From Leishmania martiniquensis (taxonomy: Eukaryota; Euglenozoa; Kinetoplastea; Trypanosomatida; Trypanosomatidae), in NCBI RefSeq assembly GCF_017916325.1, contig NC_090158.1, forward strand, positions 100,001 to 164,000: a stretch of DNA of 64,000 nt, written 5' to 3'. The first letter of the stretch is position 1. Each line of letters begins with the position of its first letter. The translations under genes and the position numbers were made by a program. Below the pieces are notes generated by a model. The model was not told the origin of the DNA. It searched no databases and was given only the letters and a program-made list of their open reading frames with translations. Below are positions 1 to 10,131 of this stretch, piece after piece.

Positions 1-750
1 GCCGAGGCGCACGGCGTTCCGGTTCCGTGCACGAAATCAGACCTTTACTCGCGCGACCGCAACCTGTGGCACGTCAGCCACGAGGGCATGGACCTAGAGG
101 ACCTCTCGAACGAGCCGAAGTACGCGAAGCTGCTGAAACTCTGCAATGTGTTGGAGAGGGCGCCTGACCAAGCGGAGTACGTCAGTATTCAGTTCGAGAA
201 AGCCATCCCCGTCGCCGTGAACGGAAGGAAGAGGGCACCCGTGCAGCTTGTGGATGAGCTAAACGCACTTGGCAGCAAACACGCGATTGGGATCGAGGAC
301 ATCGTTGAGGACCGACTTGTGGGAATGAAGTCGCGTGGGGTGTACGAGACTCCTGCAGGGACGATTCTTTACAAAGCGCTCGATACGCTGGAGTCACTCT
401 GCCTTGATCGTGACACGCAGTCCTTCAAGCGCCAGTCGGCAGTGCGCTTCTCAGAGCTTGTGTACGATGGCAAGTGGTTCACGCCGCTGCGCGAGTCGAT
501 GTCTGCAATGTTCGACAAGATGGCCGAGAGAGTGACAGGCGAGGTGAAGCTGAAGCTGTTCAAGGGTAATGTGGTGCCTGCCGGTGCACAGTCGCCTTAC
601 TCTCTGTACAGCGAGAGCATCGCGTCGTTCGGTGACAGCCACGACTTGTACAATCACCACGACGCGGAGGGCTTCATTCGGCTGTTTGGGCTGCCTCTGC
701 GCGTACGTGCGATGATGCTGCAGAAGAATGAGGTGCTGAGTTGCAAGTGA
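1..750 (+). CDS. ASS: Argininosuccinate synthase, C-terminal part (5' truncated by window)
   Basis: The frame is open from the first base and ends at TGA 748-750, giving 249 residues of the C-terminal half. The enzyme joins citrulline and aspartate with ATP to make argininosuccinate in the cytosol. The segment begins in the family's aspartate/citrulline-binding region (SDLYSRDRNLWHVSHEG) and continues with GIGIEDIVEDRLVG-like text (here HAIGIEDIVEDRLVGMKSRG), both hallmarks of the ArgG family, then the C-terminal helix region (HHDAEGFIRLFGLPLRV). In Leishmania this gene sits directly upstream of PTR1 in the H locus, and the next gene here is PTR1, which supports both calls. No frameshift is visible in the part present. 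The N-terminal ATP-binding PP-loop lies outside the window. Confidence 0.95.
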   Translation, partial: AEAHGVPVPCTKSDLYSRDRNLWHVSHEGMDLEDLSNEPKYAKLLKLCNVLERAPDQAEYVSIQFEKAIPVAVNGRKRAPVQLVDELNALGSKHAIGIEDIVEDRLVGMKSRGVYETPAGTILYKALDTLESLCLDRDTQSFKRQSAVRFSELVYDGKWFTPLRESMSAMFDKMAERVTGEVKLKLFKGNVVPAGAQSPYSLYSESIASFGDSHDLYNHHDAEGFIRLFGLPLRVRAMMLQKNEVLSCK

Positions 751-2446
751 AACGCGTGCTTGCGTGTTGGTGTACGTGCCGCAATATGTGCGTCAATACC
801 ACTGCAACGGGCCTTTCCCCTTTTTTCTTCCGTGTACCGTTTCCTCCGTATGCTTCACACATTACCATCTCCTTTGTGCTTGTAACAGTGACTTGCTTCA
901 AATGTGGTCGAGGCCAAGGGTACCTTCACGTGGGTGCTCCCTCCCCCTTCCCCCCTTCCCCACTTCTTCCCTTTCCCTTTCCCCCAGCCTAATCTATGCT
1001 GTGCGACGACCACCGACCGCACAACTTCAGTCTCTCTTATCTTACTCCCCCTTCTCTGTGTTATGAGCAGTGATATCTAAGCGTACTTACTGTTACTTTT
1101 TTGCTTGCCATGTATAAAGCGTGAGGTAGGCGGTGCTGACATCTTGTATCGATCCCTCTCTCTTTCTGATCATTTTTTAACCTCTCCGGGCGTAGACGCC
1201 TTTATAAGCCCGCGGTGCCCTTAGTAGAAACAATGCGTGGATGGCTTGTACTCTTGCGCGCCGACAGCTCAGGAGAGAGCGGTCTGCAGCCTCAGTGGAA
1301 GCGGCAGCGTGTAAGCGTGGTGTGGTACCAGCTCTCTCGACCATTTCCTTGAGGACGGTCACCGAGGCGGCCAAGAGAGAGGAACTATGCTGCAATTCAG
1401 CAATAAAACGAGTCTTTACACACATACGCACACAATGCTGCATCCGCGCGGGGCCGTATGCTCGCCTTCTGTGCTTCTCCGTCTTACATTTTGTGTGCTT
1501 CTGTGCTTCAAATTTTTTGGGAATATCATCTTCAGCGATCGATTCTTCAGCGGTCGATTCTGCCGTTTTATTCCTCAAAATGTTTCGTTCTCTGCCTTAG
1601 ATGTTTTAAAAGCTCGATTCGTGAGGACCCTGCGCACCAACCACCTTCCGCCGAGTATCGCCCCTGCTGCGGGCCGTTGTCGTCCGCGAAAGGTTTCGGA
1701 GCGCGTCGCCACACGTCGGCAATAAGAACTGTTTATCTCCCTCTCCGTCGTTTCTTCGCTTCCCACAGGGGGCCAATGCGGCAGAAAATGCATCAGCAAA
1801 CCAATTCAAGCACAACCACAGCCCGCAGGCCTCTGTCTGCGTCATGGCTGAATCCTCATCCTCGGAGGCATGGTGTCCTGCCGCTGCCGAATCCTGCGAC
1901 GCGCCCAGCGGCCCCCTCACGTCCTTTCCAGGTCCCTTCGTCGGGCACGTGCTGCGCTCTCAGCGCCAGACGGGATTGGGTGGACCGCCTACCGTTTCTT
2001 ACCAGGCCACGCCCAGGGTCCTGCATGAAGGCAGGTGCCGTTCGGGTGGGGGCGGTATAGGGGATGTCCTAGGCGCATGCCGGACGACCTCCATGAGGAA
2101 GCGGGCGATTGCCAGGTCAATGGCCCGCCAAGCCCTGCGCCTCGCCAGCCGACCCGATCGGCTGTGAGGGGAGAGGGTGCCGCACATGTCGCGCGCATGG
2201 GCTTCGCCGTCGATCGGTGCGGATCTCTTCGTGCCCTTCTCCGCCCACCACTTCTCCTCTTCCGACCCCTGAATGCCTTCTTGCTGTGTGCTGCGCCACG
2301 CGGGCAGCGAATGGCAGCGCGCATGCGGTGCTTACATGTTTAGTTCTTGGGGCCTGCCCTCAGGGCGGCCTTGCCGTCTACAGAAGGAAGGCTCGCTCTC
2401 TTCATCTGCCGGTGCCGCCCATGCCAATGGTGGGGAGGGGGAGGGC

Positions 2447-2494
2447 GGAGGCCGTGCTCCTATGATGCAGTCGGCGCATTGCTGAAACGGATGT
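2447..2494 (+). repeat. Degenerate fragment resembling the SIDER-like 505-bp repeat
   Basis: GAGGCCGTGCTCCTATGATG and the following 28 bases line up with 26452-26499 in the same orientation at roughly three quarters identity by eye. Outside this block the similarity fades. It is read as an old, decayed copy of the same short interspersed retroposon family. The extent is uncertain. Confidence 0.45.
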
Positions 2495-3897
2495 TCGCGG
2501 CCGCGTGGTAGCGAGCAAGACGGGCCTGTGAGCGGCTGTGTGGGAGCGTCGGATGGACAGGGCATCAGAGCACGCTTTGGGTGCAATGCCCATGCGAAGG
2601 AAAAGAATGAGGGGGTGGGGGGCTGTACTCTCTGATGAGAGAAGTGTGACGCGATGTTATGCGGGCAGAGCATGGGGCGAAGGCGCGGCTCAGAGTTTTC
2701 GATAAGAACTGCACTGTGCTTCTCGTCCGTGCCTGACGAGGAGGGAGGAGTGTTGAGGCGGATGAGCGGATCGCTCGCCCTGCGGTACGAACAGATTCGC
2801 CTCTTTTGAGCCAAGAGAGAGGAGAGGTGTCTGCCGTAAAGTGCGGAAACGGCGCTGCCCCACTTTTGTGGGAAGGGAGAGAGAACCGCAGCCGCGGCGC
2901 TGCTGCGCCTATCCACCGAGAGTCCTTTTGGAAATCAGTGGTTGCCTAGACGGGGAAGGGGAGCAAGGGCATGGACGGCTGCAAGCACTTCTCTCTGGGT
3001 CTCCCATCCGTCTCGCAAGGATGTCTCTGAAGAACTCCTTCAATGCTACCGCCTCGGCTTGGCGGCTTCTATGGGACGCGTGTGTATGTGTCTGTTGGAG
3101 AGAGGGGGGAGGTGATGTACGCGCAGACGTCTACACGCACATGCACTCAAGGTAAGGGAGCGAACGCATTGCCGATGAGTGGGGTGAGAACGCAGCGCGC
3201 CAAATCGCTCGTGCGCTCTGGCATTCGTTACTCGGCGCTTATCTTGTGGATGGACACGTGGGTGCCGGTGCCCATCCGCCCCTTTTCGCGTGGCTCATTC
3301 GTGCGTCCGTCGATGCCATTCGGCCATTTTCACCCTGTCGCTCATGAGGAACGACCACTCGGCCTCCACCTCGTCTCATATTTTTTTTTCCACACCCCAC
3401 CCTCCTGAAAACAAAAAAAAAGCCCAAGGTACAACGCGTCAACGTTCCTGTCTGCTGCCGCTCTCATGGCAGACTCTCTACCATTGCGGCAGCCCCTCGA
3501 GGCACTTCCTCCTCATCTTCGTGTGCCCTTTGAGTGCAGCGCTGCTTTGAATTCACCGATGGCCTCCCCCTTTCCTGCCGTCTGCTCTCACTCGCGGGCT
3601 TGCTTTCCTCATAATCGCCTCCTCCGACGTCCGCCTTTGCGCTCCCTCTCGCAGCCGCGTCGTGTGCTTCTGTGTGCCCCAGCCTGGTGCACAAAAAACA
3701 CACGCGCAACCTCATCCTTGAGCTGTGTCGGACGTTGATTTGGCTCTCATTCGCATGCGCTCCGTGTGGTCATCGCATAGAGGCCACGCATACCGCGCGA
3801 GCATGAAGCGCTGTCTTTCATGCTGCCTTTCCCCCTCCCCCCCTGCCTCCACCCAACACACACACACTCACGCCCGCTACCTTTTTTCTCTTTCCAC

Positions 3898-3899
3898 AG
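3898..3899 (+). promoter_or_regulatory. Predicted spliced-leader acceptor AG for PTR1
   Basis: A pyrimidine tract (CCTTTTTTCTCTTTCCAC) runs directly into AG at 3898-3899. The first ATG downstream is the PTR1 start at 4035, giving a 5' UTR of about 135 nt. This is inferred from the kinetoplastid rule of tract plus first AG; no transcript data were used. Confidence 0.6.
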
Positions 3900-4034
3900 T
3901 AAGCATTCGTTACACAAATCCGCTATCGGCACCTCGTAGAGGTGCTCTGCTGCTCTTTGCCATCACGCTCGCTGTGAATTTTGCTCGTCGTTGGGCGCCG
4001 CTTCAGTACTTGAAGACACATACGCACTGGTGCA

Positions 4035-4901
4035 ATGCATGTTTCGACTGCGCCGGTCGCATTGGTAACGGGCGCCGCCAAGCGCATTGGCAGCGCCATC
4101 GCTGAGGCCCTCCACGCGGAGGGGTACACCGTCTGCCTGCACTTCCGCCTCTCTGCAGCGGAGGCTGAGGCGCTGGCCGCAAAACTCAACACGAGGCGGC
4201 CGAACAGCGCTATTGCAGTGCACGCGAGTCTGAGCACTGGGGTCGCTACCGCGGTCAGTGATGCTGGCAGCTCAGCATCTGCTTCCCTTGTAAAGCGCTG
4301 TGCCGACTTGGTGGGTGCGTGCTACGCCCACTGGGGTCGCTGTGACGTGCTTGTGAACAATGCCTCCGCCTACTACCCCACGCCACTTTTCAGGAAGGGC
4401 GAGGAGGCTGAAGCGTTCTCTCTCGGGGCCGGGGAAGCATCAGAGACAGCCGCCGCTGACATCTTTGGCTCGAACGCGATTGCACCGTACTTTTTGGTAA
4501 AGGCGTTTGCGCAGCGTGTTGCAGACACTCCAGCCGCGCAGCGCGGCGACAATTACGCCATCGTGAACATGGCCGACGCCATGACATATCAGCCTCTTGT
4601 CGGGTTCACCATGTACACCATGGCCAAGGGGGCATTGGAGGGGCTTACAAGGTCTGCAGCGCTGGAGCTGGCACCGCTGCGGATTCGAGTGAACGGCGTC
4701 GGCCAGGGCCTGTCGGTGCTCGCCGATGACATGCCCCCTGACGTGCGGGAGTGCTATCGTGGCAAGGTGCCTCTGTACCAGCGCGAGGCCAGCACCGAAG
4801 AGGTAAGCGACGCTGTACTCTTTTTGTGCTCTTCCAAGGCGACGTACATTACGGGCACTTGTGTGAATGTGGATGGCGGCTACAGCCTGACCCGTGCCTA
4901 A
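4035..4901 (+). CDS. PTR1: Pteridine reductase 1 (short-chain dehydrogenase/reductase)
   Basis: 288 residues, the usual length for Leishmania PTR1. It reduces biopterin and folate with NADPH in the cytosol, supplies tetrahydrobiopterin, and provides a by-pass for dihydrofolate reductase that lowers antifolate sensitivity. Visible features: the NADPH-binding segment VTGAAKRIG at residues 11-19 with the PTR1-type Arg17, the NNASA segment, and the catalytic set Asp181, Tyr194 and Lys198 (YTMAK). The C-terminus DGGYSLTRA is typical of the family. The start is the first ATG after a strong splice acceptor. Position 224 is Gln in NGVGQGLS where PTR1 and most SDR proteins have Pro, a change close to the cofactor and substrate pocket. 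Its position next to ASS matches the H locus of other Leishmania. Confidence 0.96.
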   Translation: MHVSTAPVALVTGAAKRIGSAIAEALHAEGYTVCLHFRLSAAEAEALAAKLNTRRPNSAIAVHASLSTGVATAVSDAGSSASASLVKRCADLVGACYAHWGRCDVLVNNASAYYPTPLFRKGEEAEAFSLGAGEASETAAADIFGSNAIAPYFLVKAFAQRVADTPAAQRGDNYAIVNMADAMTYQPLVGFTMYTMAKGALEGLTRSAALELAPLRIRVNGVGQGLSVLADDMPPDVRECYRGKVPLYQREASTEEVSDAVLFLCSSKATYITGTCVNVDGGYSLTRA

Positions 4902-5782
4902 GTGGCGCGCATGACCGCTGCAGCCCCAGCGAACCCCTCTCATCAGCCGAAGCGCCTCAGTCTGTGGCGCGTGTGAGGTTTGTGTACACGACGTCCTGCC
5001 TCGATATATCCGCGTCCTCCACTTCCGCCTGCCCCGTATGTCTCGTGCCCTCGCTCTCGCAACCGCCGCTGTGCACCCCCGCCGCTCCATTCTCATCCTC
5101 CAGATCGCACCGAGCCAATGCAGTCCGGGAGGTACAGGGGAGGAGGAGGAGGGTCCACCGCTCAGCAGAGGAGCCGAAGGCCGTCATGGACAGAGATGAG
5201 TAAAGGATCGACTTCAGTGACGTGGAAGCCGGAGGCCATCCGATAAGACAGAAGCAGGCTACGAGGTCCTCTCCCTAATCTTCACTTCCCCTCACGCTAT
5301 CGGCCTCAGGCGCCACCGTTGACAACGGTGCTTCTTGGAGAGGTGCCTCTTTGTGTACAGCGATGAGGCCTACACCCCTCTTCAACTGCGGCTTTCCTGG
5401 CTGCAATCGTCGCTTCCCCTTTCGCCTACCCTGCACCGGGTACTCTCGCACGCATCTCTCCCTCTGCTGCGGTGCACATCATGCTAGCATTAGGATCGAC
5501 CCACTCGCGGCGGATGTGCTATGCATGACCTCCACCCTCATGCCCCTCTTCCCCTTATTTCCTTTGTGTATGCGCGTGTTTTGCATGAAGGCGGCGCATA
5601 CCTCACCGCCTTCATCTGCGCTAGAGAAGTCGAGATAGGGCACGACCAGCGCGCGCTCGGCCACCACTTCCCCACCCATTGTGACCCGGCGAGCACGCCC
5701 GTGCACCCTTGGGAACGCAGCTTTCGTTGCTGCCTGGCCAGCTTACACACAGGCTCATACACGTACACACGGAGCACAACAC
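4902..5782 (+). other. Intergenic region between PTR1 and the RING protein gene
   Basis: No gene is supported here. A compact perfect hairpin, CACCGTTG-A-CAACGGTG, lies at 5314-5330 in what should be the PTR1 3' UTR. Pyrimidine-rich stretches near 5400-5560 are candidate processing signals for the next gene. The open frame that continues upstream of 5783 begins with GTG at 5681 and has no ATG before 5783. Confidence 0.5.
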
Positions 5783-8700
5783 ATGCCTACTCCTGAAAGC
5801 CTCGACCCGCGCTCGCCGGCGGGCCACTCTGTTTCTCGCTTTGTACGCACGCTTGATGTGTACCCCGTCGCGCCCCTACACAGGGTGCACGGATCTGCTG
5901 CGCACTCGGCAGCGAGCGCAAGTTGGTTGCCAAAGTCACGCTGTCGTCGAATCTCTACGCGGGACCCTGCGTATGGGTCAGATTCGAGCTGTATGTGCGG
6001 CCCCGCCCCTACTACTGAGACGGGTAGTAGAGGGCCAACCGCTACTGCGGCGACGGGCGCCTTACCTTCACACCCGCCGTCGTCAGTTGCAGAGCAATCG
6101 CTCACAGAGGCCGCATATCGTTTGACATCGCAGGAGGTGCAACGCCGCGCGCAACAGGCACTGGCGACGCAGGTGCGTAGCTTGCTGGAGGCTCGGCTTC
6201 AATTGCGTCTCCAGCAGGCCCGCATCGCGCATGCACAGAGCGAGGCGGCACACAGGCCACCACCACCACCACCTGCAGCATCACATGTGACTTCTCTCGA
6301 CACCCAGACAGCCAAGGCCGGGCCGACTAGTGCTGTTTCTGATTGTGCCGCAGGGTCTGCTACTACTTGCGCCCTCAAAGAACAGGAGCGACCCTCTGAG
6401 GAAGCCTCTCCATTGATCATCGCGGCGATGCAGACGTATGGCGGCGCTAACGGCAGGAATATCGTGCGTCAGGGCTCGACGACTGCTGCCTCTGCGGCGC
6501 TCTCCTCCCTTGAGACGTCCATCATCGACGTACACCCGTACTCGGCTGTGGAGTTGGTGCGAGTGCACCGCCTCATAGGTATGCCCAAGCACAATCGTGG
6601 CCTCTTCGCGGGCTTGCCAAAGCGCTCCTTCACGACCCGCAGCGGACACTACACCGTTGGACGAGACGACGATGGCCTTCCCCGAGTGCGGTCCGGCGTG
6701 TCCGGCTTTGTGTGGGGAGAAAGGTGTTACTCCGGCGCTGCCTCCGGCCCCCCGCTGCGGCTGGCACTACGGCCACTATGCGCCGACCACCGCATCACGT
6801 TTCAGTGGACGGAGGAGAGTGATTCGGGGTACGGTGTACCGGAGGAGGGAGAGGAGCACGGCAATCTCTGCCATGAGGGGCTGACGCTCTACAGCCCCTT
6901 CAGTGCGGACCATGCCTTTCTCGTGCAAGCGCTGAAAGGCATGCTGGAGCACACGTATGGGACGAAGATGACTAAGGAGCAGCGGGCAGAGGCGGCGCGG
7001 CGGTTGCGTGAGCGCCGTGAAGGGCAGCGGGGCACGAGTGGCAGTTACTCGACGTTAGAGGGTAATAGCAGTGCGGCGGGCTCGCACGCATCCAGCGGTG
7101 AAAACGCCACGAGGGCCGGCGAGGAGTCATCTGGGGCTGGGGAGAACGAGGGACAAGGGGGCGCCAAATCTGACAAAAGCTCCCGCAGCGGGGCGGGCTC
7201 CTCAAAAGCAGAGCACGGCATGGCCCTCGGCCACGCTCTGTCGCCCACCCAATGTGAGTCGGATCACAACACGCTTCTGTCGTTGGACACGCCGACTTTC
7301 GGTGCGCGTGCCATGCCTCTCAGCCCAGGCGACCCTTTCCTCACCCTTGCAGCTCTAGGCCATCGCTTCTCGGTAAGCGTCGAGGGAGGTAGTCAGCGAC
7401 AGAGCGCTGGTGGCGACCTGCTGAACGCCACCCTTGTCGCCGCGCTCTCCCTCTCCTCTCTGGATCATACCGTGACGGCCAATGAAGCTGAGGCTCATCG
7501 CCGCAGGCGTAACCCTCGTGTCGGCTTCGCGGACCTGAGCGCGCGGAGAAGACGCAGTGGTGGGGAGGCGTCTACGACGCTCAGCGAGATCAGGGGCAGC
7601 GGCCGAGATGCATACGGGTCTCTGTCTGCGCCGGGCTCTGGCTCTCGCCAGTCTATCGTATCAGCTCCAGACGCTGGAATGCTGCGCCGTCATCTCAGCA
7701 ACACTGCCTGTCTCATCGTGGAGACGGCGAAAGCCCTCGCTGAGGGGCAGCCATCGATAGATGCAGGAAGCCCGCAGGACATTGCACAAGGCAGGGCATC
7801 GGCCGGCGTTGACTCAGGCGGTGGCTGTATTGATACCGTCGCGAACGGCAGCGTCGGCCATCGCAACACAAAGGCATATGGCCAGAGGGCAGGCTCCGCG
7901 TCAGGCCAGGGTACCAGCGCAGAGCTTACAGGAGAGAGGGCGCAGCCGTGCTCTTCGGCATCTCCCTCTGAGGTGTCTCCCTCTGCTACCGAGGCCTCGG
8001 CGCAGAGCTCATGGGTGTGCGACCTGAAGGCGGACGAGGATAGCCGTCATCTCGACGCGTTTCTCCTGCACTTCCCCGAGGAGGAGAATCACGTGCGCCT
8101 GCGCCGAGCCGCCAAGAACATCCTCGAAGGCGTGGGGGAAATGTGGGAGGAGGACAGCAGTCGTGAGGCCTTCCTACTGCCAAAGTTTCTGAACCCCAAC
8201 TTGCAGTTTCCGGGGCTGGACGACATCGATGGCGCCGCTGATGGTGTCGACGACCACAGCGAGCACCGTTCGGGATCGTCAGACGACGAACAGGAGCCGC
8301 TGACGGGGTTTGGTGTCAACGAGGCAGAGCTGAACGAAAAGTTTCGCATGGAGGCGGAGGAGGAGTGCAGCGACCTTGTGGCGCAGCGGGACGCGCTGCT
8401 GGCAGAGCTCGAGGGTCAACTTCAGCTTCTAGAGGACTTTGGCGCGGATGTGTTTTACCTGTCCGCTGGCCAGGCGCGCACTGGCATGACAGCAGAGCAG
8501 TACGCCATCGCGCTTACGAACGAGGTGAGTCACTACGCCAAATCGCATTGTCTTCGCCTCAACGGCTTTCTGGAGGAGATATTTCAGCCGCAGCCGGATG
8601 GCGAGAGACAGGCAACCGTTGAGAACGCCGCTGACGGCTTCCTCGAGCGCTTCGGAAAGGAGCGGACGGAGAAGGCGGATGTTGGCTGCCAGGTGTGCGA

Positions 8701-9232
8701 CGCTGATCTCTGCTACGTCGACGACGCCGTGCGCACAACGGAGGAGCAGCTGGAGGATTTGCTTCTGCATGAGAAGGCGCTGGTCAACGCAGTGCGACTC
8801 GCCACAGTGGCGGTCGCCAACATCATGACCTTTCACGCCTCGTTGGAGGTGGAATCAACATGCCGCGAGTGCTTCTTTGTCTTCGACAAGCCGAGGACGC
8901 TCTGGCCGTGCGGGCACACCTTCTGCCTTTCGTGTCTCTCCAACATGTACAACCGTGGCGGCGAGATGATCTGTTCCGAGTGCGGGTCGGTGTGCGAGGT
9001 CGGCTACACCCCCAACATCTCTGTGGAGCTCATCGCAAACTACCAGACCGTCTGCAAGCGTGACGAGGCTGACGCAGATATCGGACCCAACAGTGCCCTG
9101 GCCAAGGAGCGCGAGGCACAAACGATTGAAGGCGTCCTGCGCAGTTTGCTGAACGACCTGCTCTCAGCCCAGAGCAACTGGGCCACCTTGTCCTCTGGAC
9201 ACTCTCTCGCAAATGTGAAAGGTGGTCCGTGA
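5783..9232 (+). CDS. Large protein with C-terminal C3HC4 RING finger (H-locus gene)
   Basis: 1149 residues from the first in-frame ATG. The upstream 34 codons of the same frame start only with GTG. The N-terminal two thirds are Ser/Gly/Ala-rich and look disordered, apart from a better-structured stretch around residues 240-430. After about residue 760 the sequence becomes acidic and helical. A RING finger follows, with ligands Cys1027, Cys1030, Cys1043, His1045, Cys1048, Cys1051, Cys1064 and Cys1067. The tail predicts more helix. RING fingers usually act as ubiquitin E3 ligases or as membrane-tethering subunits; which applies here is not visible. In Leishmania the gene after PTR1 in the H locus is associated with terbinafine resistance (HTBF); position suggests, but sequence alone does not prove, that this is the counterpart. 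No membrane segment is seen. Confidence 0.8.
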   Translation: MPTPESLDPRSPAGHSVSRFVRTLDVYPVAPLHRVHGSAAHSAASASWLPKSRCRRISTRDPAYGSDSSCMCGPAPTTETGSRGPTATAATGALPSHPPSSVAEQSLTEAAYRLTSQEVQRRAQQALATQVRSLLEARLQLRLQQARIAHAQSEAAHRPPPPPPAASHVTSLDTQTAKAGPTSAVSDCAAGSATTCALKEQERPSEEASPLIIAAMQTYGGANGRNIVRQGSTTAASAALSSLETSIIDVHPYSAVELVRVHRLIGMPKHNRGLFAGLPKRSFTTRSGHYTVGRDDDGLPRVRSGVSGFVWGERCYSGAASGPPLRLALRPLCADHRITFQWTEESDSGYGVPEEGEEHGNLCHEGLTLYSPFSADHAFLVQALKGMLEHTYGTKMTKEQRAEAARRLRERREGQRGTSGSYSTLEGNSSAAGSHASSGENATRAGEESSGAGENEGQGGAKSDKSSRSGAGSSKAEHGMALGHALSPTQCESDHNTLLSLDTPTFGARAMPLSPGDPFLTLAALGHRFSVSVEGGSQRQSAGGDLLNATLVAALSLSSLDHTVTANEAEAHRRRRNPRVGFADLSARRRRSGGEASTTLSEIRGSGRDAYGSLSAPGSGSRQSIVSAPDAGMLRRHLSNTACLIVETAKALAEGQPSIDAGSPQDIAQGRASAGVDSGGGCIDTVANGSVGHRNTKAYGQRAGSASGQGTSAELTGERAQPCSSASPSEVSPSATEASAQSSWVCDLKADEDSRHLDAFLLHFPEEENHVRLRRAAKNILEGVGEMWEEDSSREAFLLPKFLNPNLQFPGLDDIDGAADGVDDHSEHRSGSSDDEQEPLTGFGVNEAELNEKFRMEAEEECSDLVAQRDALLAELEGQLQLLEDFGADVFYLSAGQARTGMTAEQYAIALTNEVSHYAKSHCLRLNGFLEEIFQPQPDGERQATVENAADGFLERFGKERTEKADVGCQVCDADLCYVDDAVRTTEEQLEDLLLHEKALVNAVRLATVAVANIMTFHASLEVESTCRECFFVFDKPRTLWPCGHTFCLSCLSNMYNRGGEMICSECGSVCEVGYTPNISVELIANYQTVCKRDEADADIGPNSALAKEREAQTIEGVLRSLLNDLLSAQSNWATLSSGHSLANVKGGP

Positions 9233-10131
9233 AGGGAGCCGTGTGTATGCTATGGTGCAGCTGCGAGAGGCAACGGCCTGTATGTGTGTTTGTGTGCGTG
9301 AGAGAGAGGGGGGAGGTGCCCCAGCGCGTTCGATGTAAATTATGACCGAAGCTTTAGCGAAAAAAAAATGGCGCGCCTGTGCGTCATGGCAACTCCCTTC
9401 CTTCGTCTCTCTTCTCGTAATTGGCGCTCGCGTGTGCGGCTCGCCCTCTCATGCGGAAAGGGGAGGAGGAGGGGAGAGGTGGCGCACAAGCAACTGTGGA
9501 GAGCCCACGCTCCCTCCCCCTATTCTTCACGAATGCACGTTCATCACTGCGTTACGTTTCCTGCTGCTGCTGCTGCTCACTGTTGGAGCCGTCGCTCTCC
9601 CCCACACCCGCGCATTTGCAGTGCCCTCCGCTTTGGATCTCTCCCCGCCCCTCACCCTCCTGTCCCCCCCTATGGCCGCCGCCATTCGCGAGAGGTGTAC
9701 TCTGTGGTGTAACGCGTACGCGCACCCGCCCACACAGAGAGAGAGAGAGCTTGAGACGGCACGGCGAAAAGACACCGACAGGGTGAAGGATAGGCGCGCT
9801 TCAACGTTGACGGTCGCCGCGGCGTCAACAGCCGTTGCGGCGGGACGGCAGTACGTAGTCGGCACGACGTTCTCGCGTAAGTGCTGCGTGCTTGCGTCCT
9901 TCTTTGCTTGCCACTCATGAGTACGACCCCCCCCTCTCTCTTTCCTTCCCCTCTGCCTGTTCTCCAAGCCGCCGTGCCGCTCCATGGCAGCCATCGTCAA
10001 CGCCACCTTATGTGGGTAAATCTGGCTGCTCTTTCACTTCATACTGTACTCGAGGCGGCAGCTGTGTCTCTCTTTGCCTGGCCGTTACTGGTGTCGTCCA
10101 CGCGTGCCGTACCCGTTTTCTACGCAAGCCT
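9233..10131 (+). other. Intergenic region upstream of HUS1
   Basis: No gene is supported. A long pyrimidine tract near 9930-9965 ends in AG at 9967-9968, a good splice acceptor. Two ATGs (near 9983 and 10010) would then lie upstream of the HUS1 start, unless a closer AG at about 10126 is used. The open frame that extends HUS1 upstream to 9892 reads through this tract and is not counted as coding. Confidence 0.5.

Larger units (their letters stand above)
751..4034 (+). other. Intergenic region between ASS and PTR1, with a degenerate SIDER-like patch
   Basis: These 3.3 kb hold no convincing gene on either strand; the open frames are short and change frame with the pyrimidine tracts. Pyrimidine-rich stretches lie near 938-986, 3580-3690 and 3880-3898. 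A 15-bp near-tandem duplication (TTCAGCGATCGATTC / TTCAGCGGTCGATTC) lies near 1535-1560. Bases 2447-2494 resemble part of the 505-bp repeat found at 26071-26575. The region probably carries the ASS 3' UTR and the PTR1 5' UTR. Confidence 0.6.

Noticed and set aside
1458..2060. 200-codon open frame between ASS and PTR1
   Set aside because: Arg/Pro/Ser-rich, no domain, frames open on both strands, and no gene is expected between ASS and PTR1 in the H locus.
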